This document shows positions 7,479-16,396 of a stretch of DNA of 31,233 nt, one piece after another. The first letter of the stretch is position 1, and each line of letters opens with the position of its first letter. The stretch lies in NCBI RefSeq assembly GCF_018613065.1, contig NZ_JAGGQW010000093.1, forward strand, positions 1 to 31,233. The letters run 5' to 3'. Below the pieces are notes generated by a model. The model made no database searches. It worked only from the letters and a program-made list of their open reading frames with translations, and was not told where the DNA came from. A program made the position numbers and the translations under genes. Origin of the DNA: Bacillus sp. ISL-7 (GTDB lineage: Bacteria; Bacillota; Bacilli; Bacillales_B; DSM-18226).

Positions 7479-8462
7479 ATGGAAAATGTATTTGATTACG
7501 AAGATATCCAATTGATTCCGGCAAAAAGTGTTGTAAATAGCCGCTCTGAGTGTGATACAACTGTATCCTTTGGCGGGCATACATTTAAGCTGCCGGTGGT
7601 TCCTGCAAATATGCAGACGATTATCGACGAAAAGATAGCCATTTACTTAGCTGAAAATGGCTACTTTTATATCATGCATCGTTTTGAGCCAGGTAAGCGA
7701 TTATCATTTATCAAAGATATGAAATCACGAGGTTTATTGTCATCTATCAGTGTTGGAGTTAAAGAGGAGGAGTACCAATTTATCAAACAATTAGCGGATG
7801 AACAGATTTCACCCGAATTTATAACCATTGATATCGCACATGGTCATTCCAATGCGGTAATTAAAATGATTCAGCATATTAAGAAGTACATACCTAACAG
7901 TTTTGTCATAGCTGGAAATGTCGGAACTCCTGAAGCAGTCAGAGAATTAGAACACGCTGGTGCGGATGCGACTAAAGTTGGGATTGGACCTGGGAAGGTA
8001 TGTATCACCAAGATTAAGACTGGATTTGGGACTGGCGGCTGGCAATTAGCTGCACTGCGTTGGTGTGCAAAGGCAGCGAGTAAGCCGATTATTGCTGACG
8101 GAGGGATTCGCACACATGGTGATATCGCCAAATCCATTAGATTCGGGGCAACCATGGTGATGATTGGTTCATTGTTTGCAGGACACGAAGAGTCGCCAGG
8201 AGAAACTATCGAGAAAGATGGTAAGTGTTATAAAGAATACTTTGGATCAGCATCGGAATTTCAAAAAGGGGAAAAGAAAAATGTAGAAGGCAAAAAAATG
8301 TTTGTTGAGTACAAAGGCTCTTTAAAAGAAACGTTGATAGAGATGGAGCAAGACCTTCAATCCTCTATTTCTTACGCAGGAGGAAATAAGTTAGCAGCCA
8401 TCCGTAATGTAGATTATGTGGTTGTTAAGAATTCAATCTTTAATGGGGATAAGGTCTATTAA
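7479..8462 (+). CDS. guaC: GMP reductase
   Basis: GMP reductase converts GMP to IMP and ammonia with NADPH, feeding guanine nucleotides back to adenine nucleotide synthesis in the cytoplasm. The 327-aa protein has the IMPDH/GMPR barrel fold. It carries NVGTPEA (about 147-153), the catalytic loop [11 protein letters not shown] with C175, and the phosphate-binding [13 protein letters not shown] segment; the length fits the single-domain GuaC family. The start was moved to ATG 7479 because AAGGAGG at 7467-7473 lies inside the longer TTG frame. A weak hairpin follows the stop. The gene stands alone, divergent from the kinase operon. A decayed second copy lies at 1740-1817. Confidence 0.95.
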   Translation: MENVFDYEDIQLIPAKSVVNSRSECDTTVSFGGHTFKLPVVPANMQTIIDEKIAIYLAENGYFYIMHRFEPGKRLSFIKDMKSRGLLSSISVGVKEEEYQFIKQLADEQISPEFITIDIAHGHSNAVIKMIQHIKKYIPNSFVIAGNVGTPEAVRELEHAGADATKVGIGPGKVCITKIKTGFGTGGWQLAALRWCAKAASKPIIADGGIRTHGDIAKSIRFGATMVMIGSLFAGHEESPGETIEKDGKCYKEYFGSASEFQKGEKKNVEGKKMFVEYKGSLKETLIEMEQDLQSSISYAGGNKLAAIRNVDYVVVKNSIFNGDKVY

Positions 8463-8509
8463 AGGCTTTGAAGAGTTCTGTATAAACTATTAGTGGTTAT
8501 AAATGGAAA

Positions 8510-8530
8510 AGGGACGCCAAAAGCGTCCTT
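8510..8530 (+). terminator. Hairpin downstream of guaC
   Basis: AGGGACGC pairs with GCGTCCTT (one G-T pair) around CAAAA. The following bases (CATCTGTTGTT) are only modestly T-rich. It lies about 48 bases past the guaC stop, in the 208-base gap to the convergent malic enzyme gene, in which nothing else was recognised. Confidence 0.5.
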
Positions 8531-8670
8531 CATCTGTTGTTAAACAATTTCATTGAATTACGAAAAATAGCTCACTTCCCAATGAACCCTTTGGGCAATG
8601 GCTGAATAGCTTCCGCTTAGCAAGTGAATTTTGATGATATTGAACTAGTTTTGATCGACTTCCTCTTATC

Positions 8671-10020
8671 CTAATTTGGCAGGTATTCCGCTCCGTCTGC
8701 TTTCCTATTAGATTGAACAGCCGCTCTTTCAACCGCTTCGGTCACCATTTTATGAACATGTAAATCTAAAGGATGCGGAACCAAATCTCCAAGTTTAGTA
8801 CATGCTGCGATCGCTTCAGCGGCAGCGACTAGCATAGGATGGGTGATTTCACTAGCTTGCGCGTTTAAAGCTCCTCGAAAAATACCAGGAAATCCAAGAA
8901 CATTGTTAACAGAGCGGCCATCTGCCGCATATGCAGCTCCCGCCTGCAGGGCTAATTCCGGTTCGATTTCCGGTTTAGGGTTTGATAATGCTAAAATCAC
9001 CTGCCCTGGGCGTACCCATTGCTGTTGAATCAGTCCAGGAACACCTGTAGTGGCGATAACGATATCACAGTTCCTCAATAATAGTTCAATGCTATCAACT
9101 GGATGACCGCCATAGTTCTCTAACCTCGCCTTCGCATCCGGAGATAAATCTGCTCCAAATACAGTCTTTACTCCGTATGCCATAAGCATTCGAGAAATCG
9201 CCAACCCTGCTGCTCCAAGGCCAATCTGGCCAACTTGTGCATTTTTCAAGTCAAGACCGGCACTTTTACACGCTGATATCGTGGCAGCCAGGGTAACGAC
9301 AGCCGTTCCATGCTGATCATCATGCATTACCGGAATATCCAGCTCCTTCTTAAGTCGTTCTTCGACCTCGAAACAGTGTGGAGACCCTATATCTTCGAGT
9401 AAAATACCACTATAACCCGGAGAAATATTTTTCACTGTCCGTACAATCTCATCCGGGTCTTTCGTATTAAGTAGAATCGGAATCCCATTAATACCAGCTA
9501 ATTGGTCGAAGAGAACAGCCTTCCCCTCCATAACTGGCATTCCGGCAACAGGGCCGATGTCTCCCATGCCAAGAATCGCGGTTCCGTCAGTAACGATCGC
9601 TACCGAATTACCAATACTCGTATAAATTTTTGCTTTATCCGGTTCTGCCTCGATAATTCGGCAAACATCGGCCACACCTGGTGTATAAACTCTTCTTAAA
9701 TCAGCTAATGTTTGAAGATTCACTTTACTTTTCATATGAATTTTCCCTCCTTCATGTGCATGAAGGACTTCATCTGAAACAGCATGAAGACGAATTCCCC
9801 CGTCTAACCGGGAGAGAGCGTCTGCCAATTCTTCTATCTGCTCCTCATGATCGACCTGAACAGTAAAATTACGTATTGTGTAATTTGGACCTACCTTTAC
9901 CGTTTCTATTTCCCCTATATCTCCACCTGCAAGACCAATTGTCGTTGCTACTTTCCCGAGATTACCGGGGAAGGAAGGTGTTTCTACCATCAACGTTCGA
10001 ATAATTTGTTTGCTAATCAT
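8671..10020 (-). CDS. Malic enzyme with N-terminal ACT domain
   Basis: This enzyme oxidatively decarboxylates malate to pyruvate and CO2 with reduction of NAD(P). The 449-aa protein has an ACT domain in residues 1-80 (MISKQIIRTLMVETPSFPG), often a ligand-sensing module. The malic domain follows with VYTPGVADVC and the metal/substrate segments EDIGSPHCFEVEERL and HDDQHGTAVV, then a Rossmann domain with IGLGAAGLAISR and LSNPKPEIEP. The ATG at 10020 follows GGAGG by eight bases; a TTG 39 bases upstream has no such site. Cofactor preference cannot be fixed from sequence. A triplicated GlnL-type motif about 155 bases upstream ties it to the regulator encoded next to it. Confidence 0.9.
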   Translation of the reverse strand: MISKQIIRTLMVETPSFPGNLGKVATTIGLAGGDIGEIETVKVGPNYTIRNFTVQVDHEEQIEELADALSRLDGGIRLHAVSDEVLHAHEGGKIHMKSKVNLQTLADLRRVYTPGVADVCRIIEAEPDKAKIYTSIGNSVAIVTDGTAILGMGDIGPVAGMPVMEGKAVLFDQLAGINGIPILLNTKDPDEIVRTVKNISPGYSGILLEDIGSPHCFEVEERLKKELDIPVMHDDQHGTAVVTLAATISACKSAGLDLKNAQVGQIGLGAAGLAISRMLMAYGVKTVFGADLSPDAKARLENYGGHPVDSIELLLRNCDIVIATTGVPGLIQQQWVRPGQVILALSNPKPEIEPELALQAGAAYAADGRSVNNVLGFPGIFRGALNAQASEITHPMLVAAAEAIAACTKLGDLVPHPLDLHVHKMVTEAVERAAVQSNRKADGAEYLPN

Positions 10021-10100
10021 ATCTAATTCCTCCAAAACTACTTGTCTATGAATGGGCAAGGGAAGAAGTGACTCCCATTTTCCTCTTTGATCGTTAACAT

Positions 10101-10128
10101 TTTATACAATTTCTTTTGACCATTTAAA
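10101..10128 (-). promoter_or_regulatory. Candidate promoter of the malic enzyme gene
   Basis: On the minus strand a TATAAA -10 (10101-10106) lies 16 bases from a poor -35 (TTTAAA, 10123-10128). A poor -35 is consistent with dependence on an activator, and the direct repeats at 10175-10200 lie about 47 bases further upstream. This is inferred by eye. Confidence 0.35.
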
Positions 10129-10174
10129 TAAATGATTCCCTATTCGTAATATAAGAGTTGATATACATCGAACG

Positions 10175-10200
10175 ACAAAATACTACAAAAACTAACAAAG
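10175..10200 (-). promoter_or_regulatory. Triple direct repeat, predicted GlnL-type binding site
   Basis: ACAAAA (10175), ACAAAA (10185) and ACAAAG (10195) are spaced exactly 10 bp apart. On the minus strand this reads TTTTGT-N4 repeats, which is the motif I recall as reported for B. subtilis GlnL (TTTTGTN4TTTTGT). It lies upstream of the malic enzyme gene, in the 370-base gap before the GlnL-like gene. The rest of that gap is AT-rich, with a short GGTAAT/ATTACC repeat and no gene. Confidence 0.6.
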
Positions 10201-10390
10201 GTAATTTATACTCATTACCGAATATTTGATATATTATAAATTTAACTGGGAATCACTCTACATATGACAGGTAAGCAGGAGGGAGAGGTAACCTTTATTT
10301 GTTAATAATTTAAAGTTCCAATTTGGGTTGCCTTCATCTATAGCTAGAAGCACATAAAAAAGAAAAAAAGGCCATTTTAGAGTTCTGCAA

Positions 10391-11320
10391 TTAATCCTCT
10401 TGAATGAGCCTCTTCGATTCGAAATAAAGAACTTGAATAAATTTTTTCGTATTAATTCGTGTACTGGAAGCAGTAGCTTTAGGATTCTTTTGTAATTCTG
10501 TCATCTTCTTGCGTACAATCGTAAAATCAAAAAACTTAGAAGCATAATTTTCGAACTTAGCGTTGGAGAAATCTGATAAACCGAGCGAAGCTAAATGATT
10601 TAACGATTGGTAAATCGCTCTTCGTACCCGTTGTTCAGAGGCTTTTACTTCCCGCTGGATATCAATTTGTGCCGCGGGCGTCCCAAGCTTTTTTAAAGTA
10701 ATTTGCACAAAAATCTCTTTAAGCGGAGGAAATTGTTCGAACGTATGATATTGTTCATATTGATCTAAATATTGGAGGATATCCAGTAAATCTTTGCTGC
10801 CGCTTTCACCTAGGATACCTAATTCAGATAAGAGAAACTCTCCAGCTGTTACAATACTAGTTTTCTTCAATACATTTGCCGTTTCCTGTTTTGGCTGCTG
10901 TAAATTAAACACGGTATTTAATGATTTTTGAATCTCTGAAATCGACTTTTCTAACTGGATTCGCTCCATTACTTTTCGAATAACGCTTAACACTTCAATG
11001 CGATTAATTGGTTTTGAAATATAATACTCAACACCAAGGGTGTAGGCTTCACCTATTAATTCTTTTGATTCCACTTGTGAAATCATAATAATTTTACCTG
11101 AGAATTCCCCTTTTAAGCGGCGAATGGTTTCAAGTCCATCACAAACAGGCATTAACAAATCGATAAATAGAATATCCACATGCTTAAGGATCATTAAGTT
11201 TTTTTCGAGCATGAAGCCATCTTCGGCTTCTCCGATAATATCTCCCAGATCCTCATCCTCGATTATTTGTGCCAGCATGGAACGATGCACCTCATCATCA
11301 TCAACGATATAAAAATTCAT
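10391..11320 (-). CDS. glnL: GlnL (YcbB)-type response regulator
   Basis: This 309-aa regulator has a receiver domain (1-120) with D7-D9, phospho-acceptor D54 in FIDLLMP and K103 in ISKPIN. A linker follows, then a C-terminal YcbB-type DNA-binding domain (about 150-305) as in B. subtilis GlnL. In B. subtilis GlnK-GlnL activates glutaminase and a glutamine transporter. Here the neighbours are malic enzyme, aspartase and a dicarboxylate/acidic amino acid symporter, so the ligand is more likely aspartate, glutamate or a C4-dicarboxylate. The ATG lies five bases after the kinase stop, with AGAGGG inside the end of the kinase gene. Matching direct repeats occur before both neighbouring metabolic units. 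Confidence 0.85.
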   Translation of the reverse strand: MNFYIVDDDEVHRSMLAQIIEDEDLGDIIGEAEDGFMLEKNLMILKHVDILFIDLLMPVCDGLETIRRLKGEFSGKIIMISQVESKELIGEAYTLGVEYYISKPINRIEVLSVIRKVMERIQLEKSISEIQKSLNTVFNLQQPKQETANVLKKTSIVTAGEFLLSELGILGESGSKDLLDILQYLDQYEQYHTFEQFPPLKEIFVQITLKKLGTPAAQIDIQREVKASEQRVRRAIYQSLNHLASLGLSDFSNAKFENYASKFFDFTIVRKKMTELQKNPKATASSTRINTKKFIQVLYFESKRLIQED

Positions 11321-11325
11321 AAAGT

Positions 11326-12630
11326 TTACCCTCTTTCAACTAGGCTATATATCGGAATTTTTATGGTAAAAAGTGCTCCCGAATTTTCTACAGTATTTTG
11401 GAGATCAACACATCCCCCAAGTTCTTCGGTAATTTCTTGTACATAGGAAAGACCAATACCTGTTGATGGCGTGCCTGCCTGATCAAATTTTAAAGTATAC
11501 CCTGGTTTAAAAATCAAGCTTTTATACTTTTCGGGAACTCCGGGACCATTATCCTCTACTTGAAACCATACAAACTGATTTACCAGCTTTAAATAAATAG
11601 CTATTGTTCCTTTCTCCTTAATAGCTTCTACCGCATTTGCCACTAAATTATTGATTAACGATAAAACGAGATAGGCATGATATTCCGGATGTTCACCATT
11701 AATTTTATAGCGAAATTCAATCTTCTTTCCTAATGAGCTTGCATATTTTTCATTTGTTCTAATAATGATCAGGACAAGTTCATGTATATCCATGTAATCT
11801 GAAAACTTTTCATCTTCAATCAACTTGAATAGTCCTGCAAAAATCCGTTGATTGTCTTTTTTTATATCATGTACTTCTCCAGCAATCCGTAAAGCCCTTT
11901 TACTAAATTCCTCCAAGGAAATTCCTGTTTGTTTCATATGATTATTTAAGTCCCGATATAAATCGTACGATGTGATTGTAGTATTTTCCGCGTTTTGCAA
12001 TACTTTTTTTAGCTGAACGGATTCCACATACAAATTGGATAACAACATTAATAAATACTGATTCTTTTGACGAATTTGCCTCTCTCTTATTTTTCCTTCA
12101 TATAACTTCATCATACTAAAGAAGGAAAGCACAAAAAAGCTTCGGAAAATGGCAATGATAAAGATCTGGGCTAGTTTTGACAAAGTAAAATAGTCTCCAA
12201 CAGCCACATGCCGAAACATCAGTTCCGTTAAACTGGCTATGATTTCAATGGTAATGCCTAATACTCCTATAATCCAAGGACGGTTGTGGAACTGATTTAT
12301 TTTTAATAAGTAAAACAGGAACACGTACGCAAAATAATAAAGGGAGGAAGGATAGCGTGTTTGTACGGAAGCGAACAAATCGAAATGATCCTGTGTAAGC
12401 CAGTCCAATCCTACCCGAACGGAAAAAATAGACAGCGCCGTGCCAATACCTAGTAAAATAGGTGAAATGCCCCGCAAAAATAATAGTGAAAAGAATATAA
12501 TGGGCGTACCCAGACTAACACGGAAGGTATCATGAAAAGGATAAAATTTTAGCTCTCCCGCTAACGGAACAGCAACGATAACAAAAATGAAAGTATATAA
12601 ATTCCTCTCAAACAATTGATTGATTTTCAA
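11326..12630 (-). CDS. glnK: GlnK (YcbA)-type sensor histidine kinase
   Basis: This 434-aa kinase has an N-terminal membrane region of about five helices (first ~185 residues). A coiled segment and a dimerisation/phospho-acceptor region with the candidate histidine in AGEVHDIKKDNQ come next. A GHKL ATPase domain follows with LINNLVANAVEAI, DNGPGVPEKY and TGIGLSYV. The layout matches GlnK/YcbA rather than the PAS-containing DctS/CitS kinases, so sensing is probably within or near the membrane. The TTG at 12630 lies nine bases after AGGA; a GTG at 12639 is also possible but too close to it. It is transcribed with the regulator downstream. A hairpin separates it from aspartase. Confidence 0.85.
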   Translation of the reverse strand: MKINQLFERNLYTFIFVIVAVPLAGELKFYPFHDTFRVSLGTPIIFFSLLFLRGISPILLGIGTALSIFSVRVGLDWLTQDHFDLFASVQTRYPSSLYYFAYVFLFYLLKINQFHNRPWIIGVLGITIEIIASLTELMFRHVAVGDYFTLSKLAQIFIIAIFRSFFVLSFFSMMKLYEGKIRERQIRQKNQYLLMLLSNLYVESVQLKKVLQNAENTTITSYDLYRDLNNHMKQTGISLEEFSKRALRIAGEVHDIKKDNQRIFAGLFKLIEDEKFSDYMDIHELVLIIIRTNEKYASSLGKKIEFRYKINGEHPEYHAYLVLSLINNLVANAVEAIKEKGTIAIYLKLVNQFVWFQVEDNGPGVPEKYKSLIFKPGYTLKFDQAGTPSTGIGLSYVQEITEELGGCVDLQNTVENSGALFTIKIPIYSLVERG

Positions 12631-12670
12631 ACGTTTCACTTCCTAAGATTTTAAACAGATATAAACATAA

Positions 12671-12717
12671 ATAACGAATCCAACACAGGCAAATACCACC
12701 TATATTGAATTCGTTAT
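12671..12717 (-). terminator. Hairpin between aspartase and the kinase gene
   Basis: ATAACGAAT (12671-12679) and ATTCGTTAT (12709-12717) are perfect complements with a 29-base loop, followed on the minus strand by TTATGTTTATAT. It could end aspartase transcripts or reduce read-through into the kinase gene. A smaller ACAAC-TTC-GTTGT hairpin followed by CTTTTGTTTTT lies at 12755-12767, nearer the aspartase stop, and may be the main terminator. Confidence 0.45.
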
Positions 12718-12780
12718 GAGGTTTAGAAAAGTATACAATGCTGAAAAACAAAAGACAACTTCGTTGTTAAAAGATACAGT

Positions 12781-14217
12781 TTATCCTCTGTCCAAAAGCG
12801 ATGCTCCGGAAATGCCTGGGTTTGTCATTTCGTAAGGGTTTAAAATAAGATCAAGCTCTTCCTCTGTCAATACATCATATTGCAAGCATAATTCACGTAC
12901 TGGTTTACCTGTTAAAATCGCCTCTCTTGCAATACGCGCTGCTACTTCATATCCAATATGGGGATTAACAGCGGTAATGACTCCCACACTTTTTTGAACA
13001 TATTCTTTTAACTGTTCCGTATTTGCTTCAATCCCTGCCAAGCAGTAATCCGTAAACGTACGGAATGCATTGTTCATGATGCTGATTGATTCAAGCAAGT
13101 TAAAGACAAGCACAGGTTCCATTACATTTAATTCAAGCTGCCCTGCTTCGGAAGCCAGGCAAATGGTATGATCATTGCCAATAACTTGAAAGGCAACCTG
13201 GTTGATCAGCTCCGCCATGACCGGGTTCACCTTCCCCGGCATAATAGATGAACCAGGCTGACGAGCTGGTAAGGTGATTTCCCCAAGTCCTGCACGGGGA
13301 CCTGATGCCATTAACCTTAAATCATTGGCGATTTTGGACATGTTCATCATACATACTTTCAGTGAGGCAGATACCTCCGTGTAAGCATCCGTATTTTGAG
13401 TGGCATCGACAAGATGTTCAGCCCCAAAAAGCGGCAATTCGGAAATAGCGGCTATGTGCTTAACCACATTTTCGATATAACGGGGATCTGCATTTAAACC
13501 TGTACCCACTGCCGTTGCCCCCATATTGATTTCATATAAGTGCTGACGTGATTGCTGGATCCGTTTTATATCGCGCTCTAGGACACGGCTGTAGGCTTCA
13601 AACTCCTGGCCAAGACGGATTGGCACGGCATCCTGAAGATGGGTTCGTCCCATTTTAATTACATGATCAAATTGCTGCGCTTTCTGTTTGAAAACGGCCA
13701 GCATTTGATGCATCGTATCCAATAGCTTTTCCATTAACTGAAGTGTAGCAATATGGATCGCGGTCGGAAACGCATCATTTGTAGATTGAGACATATTCAC
13801 ATGACTATTCGGACTCACATGCTTGTACTCGCCTTTTTCTTTCCCAAGTAATTCAAGTGCACGGTTAGCAATGATTTCATTCATATTCATATTCATTGAT
13901 GTTCCTGCGCCACCTTGAATGGGGTCCACGATAAATTGTTCATGCCACTTACCAACTATTATTTCCTCTGCAGCCTGAACAATGACCTTGCCGATTCCTT
14001 CATATAACCGTGTTGAATCCATATTGGCTAAAGCAGCGCCTTTTTTGACAATTGCCAACGCTTTAATTAACTGTTCGTGAACACGATAGCCTGTAATCGG
14101 GAAATTTTCAACTGCCCTTAGAGTTTGTATGCCGTAATAAGCATCTGCCGGGATTTCTTTTGATCCTAAAAAGTCTTTTTCTATTCGTACTTGAGTACTT
14201 TCCTTGGTAGCTGACAT
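12781..14217 (-). CDS. aspA: Aspartate ammonia-lyase (aspartase)
   Basis: Aspartase splits aspartate to fumarate and ammonia, feeding the citric acid cycle. The 478-aa protein belongs to the fumarase/aspartase superfamily. It has GGAGTSMNMNMNE (substrate binding; fumarases usually read GSGTQ/SNMN), SQSTNDAFPTA, GRTHLQDAVP and the signature GSSIMPGKVNP near residue 322. The substrate-loop sequence favours aspartase over fumarase. The start was set at ATG 14217 because GGAGGG sits just before it; the longer TTG frame places that site inside the coding region. It lies 26 bases after the symporter gene and is probably co-transcribed with it. Confidence 0.92.
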   Translation of the reverse strand: MSATKESTQVRIEKDFLGSKEIPADAYYGIQTLRAVENFPITGYRVHEQLIKALAIVKKGAALANMDSTRLYEGIGKVIVQAAEEIIVGKWHEQFIVDPIQGGAGTSMNMNMNEIIANRALELLGKEKGEYKHVSPNSHVNMSQSTNDAFPTAIHIATLQLMEKLLDTMHQMLAVFKQKAQQFDHVIKMGRTHLQDAVPIRLGQEFEAYSRVLERDIKRIQQSRQHLYEINMGATAVGTGLNADPRYIENVVKHIAAISELPLFGAEHLVDATQNTDAYTEVSASLKVCMMNMSKIANDLRLMASGPRAGLGEITLPARQPGSSIMPGKVNPVMAELINQVAFQVIGNDHTICLASEAGQLELNVMEPVLVFNLLESISIMNNAFRTFTDYCLAGIEANTEQLKEYVQKSVGVITAVNPHIGYEVAARIAREAILTGKPVRELCLQYDVLTEEELDLILNPYEMTNPGISGASLLDRG

Positions 14218-14243
14218 GGTACTCCCTCCTATGCTCAATAAAA

Positions 14244-15524
14244 TTATGCTACATTTGACTCTTTAGACTCTTTAAAGGAGTCCACATATTGATTTGCTTT
14301 TTCTTGGTCAAATTGCCCTTCCCATTTTGACATCACGATTGTCGCCAATGAATTTCCCAGTACGTTAACTGCAGTCCTAATCATATCCAGAATACGATCA
14401 ATACCTGCAATGAAAGCAACGCCTTCTATAGGAATTCCCATTGTACCGAGTGTGGTTAAAAGGACCACAAACGACGCACCAGGAACACCAGCCATTCCTT
14501 TTGATGTAAGCATTAACACAAGCAGCAACGTAATTTGCTGCATGATGGATAAATGAATTCCATACATTTGTGCTACGAAAAGTGAAGCAAGAGCCTGATA
14601 GATGGATGAGCCATCCAAGTTAAAGGTATAGCCAGTCGGGATTACAAATGAAGTGATTGCTTTTGGGCATCCAAATTTCTCCATCTTATCCATAAGTCTT
14701 GGTAAAACAGCTTCAGAGCTTGCGGTTGTAAACGCCAGAATAAGCTCGTCTTTTAATACCTTCATGAGAAGAAAAATGCTGGTACCAGAGATTTTCGCAA
14801 TGACGCCAAGAACCACGAGCACAAAAAATATCATTGTTACATAAACAGCCAGCACCAGTTTTCCCAAAGGAAGTAACGAGGCAGCGCCAAATTTTGCAAC
14901 GTTCACCCCAATGAGTGCAAATACTCCAACAGGGGCAAATTTCATAATAAGATTCGTTACCCAAAACATCGCTTCTAATATACCTTCAAAAAATGTCAGA
15001 ACAGGCTTTCCTTTTTCCCCAATTGCTGCAATTCCCAATCCTAAGAAAACAATAAAGAAAATAATTGGAAGTAAATCACCTTTAGTGATAGATTCAAATA
15101 CGTTTGTCGGAACAAGATGTACAATCGTATCTGCTACACTCGGAGTTCCAGTCGTTTTCATTGTTTCTTCATACTTTGAAATGTCATTTGCCTTAAGACT
15201 GCCCGTATCTACACCTGCTCCAGGCTGAAATAGATTTGCCGCCAATAATCCAATCGCAATAGCCAAAGTTGTAACGCTTTCAAAATAAAGTAGAGTTTTT
15301 CCGCCTAACTTTCCTAATTTTTTGATGTCGCCCACACCGGCTATTGATACGATTAATGCAGCGATGACAATTGGCACTACAATCATCTTAATCAGATGGA
15401 TAAAAATGTCCCCCATAGGACCTAAAATGGCTATCGCTGTCTCGTTACCGTAAAAAATGACACCAACGATAATCCCAAGTATAAGCGCAATAAATATTTG
15501 TGTAGCCAACCCAAATCTTTTCAT
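14244..15524 (-). CDS. Dicarboxylate/acidic amino acid:cation symporter (SDF family)
   Basis: This 426-aa transporter is of the GltP/GltT/DctA family and moves acidic amino acids or C4-dicarboxylates with protons or sodium. About eight membrane helices and two re-entrant loops are expected. The serine-rich hairpin reads TTASSEAVLPRLM, and the substrate region contains IPTGYTFNLDGSSIYQ and TSKGMAGVPG, all characteristic. Coupling with aspartase suggests aspartate/glutamate import; malate or fumarate is the alternative. It is the first gene of the aspartase operon. Direct repeats like those before the malic enzyme lie about 100 bases upstream. The ATG follows AAGGGGGA. Confidence 0.9.
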   Translation of the reverse strand: MKRFGLATQIFIALILGIIVGVIFYGNETAIAILGPMGDIFIHLIKMIVVPIVIAALIVSIAGVGDIKKLGKLGGKTLLYFESVTTLAIAIGLLAANLFQPGAGVDTGSLKANDISKYEETMKTTGTPSVADTIVHLVPTNVFESITKGDLLPIIFFIVFLGLGIAAIGEKGKPVLTFFEGILEAMFWVTNLIMKFAPVGVFALIGVNVAKFGAASLLPLGKLVLAVYVTMIFFVLVVLGVIAKISGTSIFLLMKVLKDELILAFTTASSEAVLPRLMDKMEKFGCPKAITSFVIPTGYTFNLDGSSIYQALASLFVAQMYGIHLSIMQQITLLLVLMLTSKGMAGVPGASFVVLLTTLGTMGIPIEGVAFIAGIDRILDMIRTAVNVLGNSLATIVMSKWEGQFDQEKANQYVDSFKESKESNVA

Positions 15525-15622
15525 AGAAAAAGTCCCCCTTATTTGTTATAAGCATTTTTTTATCTTAATCAGAACACTTTGCAGGTTATGTTTTTACTCT
15601 ATTAGCAAACCTACTTGATTAC

Positions 15623-15638
15623 ACAAAAAACTACAAAA
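15623..15638 (-). promoter_or_regulatory. Direct repeat, predicted GlnL-type site of the symporter-aspartase operon
   Basis: ACAAAA at 15623-15628 and again at 15633-15638 gives the same 10-bp spacing as the site before the malic enzyme; on the minus strand it reads TTTTGT-N4-TTTTGT. The distance to the symporter start is about 100 bases. Confidence 0.6.
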
Positions 15639-15699
15639 AGTCTAAAATAAAAAAATATTTTTTAAATAATTAATATTTTCTTGCTTTTTTGGAGGTGGT

Positions 15700-15786
15700 A
15701 TGATTAAACAAAATAAGCCGTTCCTGTACAAGATTTATGTCTTGTACAGGAACGGCTTATTTTGGGCATTTCGCAAATGGAATTGA
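15700..15786 (+). CDS. Possible 28-aa peptide encoded across a palindrome
   Basis: A plus-strand frame starts at an ATG seven bases after GGAGG, begins MIKQNKPFLYKIYVLYRNG and ends at TGA 15784-15786. Most of it lies in the 24-bp inverted repeat at 15710-15763. The good ribosome binding site is the only support; the hairpin would compete with translation. It may be fortuitous. Confidence 0.25.
   Translation: MIKQNKPFLYKIYVLYRNGLFWAFRKWN
15710..15763 (-). terminator. 24-bp perfect inverted repeat, likely terminator of the YdcZ gene
   Basis: Arms 15710-15733 and 15740-15763 are exact complements around a 6-base loop (TTTATG); the core is AAGCCGTTCCTGTACAAGA. On the minus strand it is followed by GTTTAATC after the T-rich arm end, so it would end transcripts of the YdcZ-type gene that stops at 15853. 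It also serves the plus strand if that is transcribed. The arm is unusually long for a terminator. Confidence 0.6.
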
Positions 15787-15852
15787 TCTATCTGCAAGTT
15801 CATTCTTTCTTTGGTTTGTTTCAAACGTTTGTTTAGTTGTACCCCTCTTTAA

Positions 15853-16362
15853 TTACTTTTGAAGTTCAGATATTTTATTCCCTTTCGCAAAAGGCCAAGT
15901 GAGTTTTGGTACCTTATGACCCTCACCGCTTCCGCCAAATTTAAAGACAATAATCCCACCAACAATAACCAGCACACCGATCAACTGATTGAACGTAAAT
16001 GGAACTTTATTAAGACCTAGCCATCCTAATGTGTCCCCTAATAGAGCAACCACGAGTTGTGATGTCAGTGCGATAGCGATGGCATAGGTTGGTCCCAGCC
16101 GCTTGATCCCTTGAACGAGACAAACAACCACTCCCACTCCGATCAGACCGCTGAACCAGTACCAAGTCTGCATATTTTGCAAGTGAAATAACTTTCCCCC
16201 TTCAAAGAGGAGCCCAAACGTCAATGAAGCAAGGAAACCCATTCCTAATACTAAAGTAGTCGTTGCCCAAGATCCCGCCCGTTCATTGACCTTACTGTTA
16301 AAAATATTTTGCAAAGCTACCAGCGCACCGGCAATAATCGCAAATAATAATCCTAGAATCAT
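15853..16362 (-). CDS. YdcZ-family (DMT) membrane transporter
   Basis: This 169-aa membrane protein has five hydrophobic segments of the YdcZ family (formerly DUF606), part of the drug/metabolite transporter superfamily. The N-terminal GLLFAIIAGALVALQNIFNS motif and the C-terminal IGVLVIVGGIIVFKF helix are typical. Such half-size proteins are usually encoded in pairs and probably act as hetero-oligomers. A second copy lies at 17141-17566, on the other side of a Crp/Fnr-type regulator. The substrate is unknown. GGGGAG precedes the ATG. A 22-residue basic tail follows the last helix. Confidence 0.82.
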   Translation of the reverse strand: MILGLLFAIIAGALVALQNIFNSKVNERAGSWATTTLVLGMGFLASLTFGLLFEGGKLFHLQNMQTWYWFSGLIGVGVVVCLVQGIKRLGPTYAIAIALTSQLVVALLGDTLGWLGLNKVPFTFNQLIGVLVIVGGIIVFKFGGSGEGHKVPKLTWPFAKGNKISELQK

Positions 16363-16396
16363 ACTCTTCTCTCCCCTGTGTTGATATTTTTTAAAG

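Noticed and set aside
7871..8155. 94-residue ORF on the strand opposite guaC
   Set aside because: It lies wholly within guaC, has no ribosome binding site and a codon pattern complementary to the real gene.
8550..8732. 60-residue minus-strand ORF overlapping the end of the malic enzyme gene
   Set aside because: It overlaps the real coding end in another frame, has no clear ribosome binding site and resembles no family I know.
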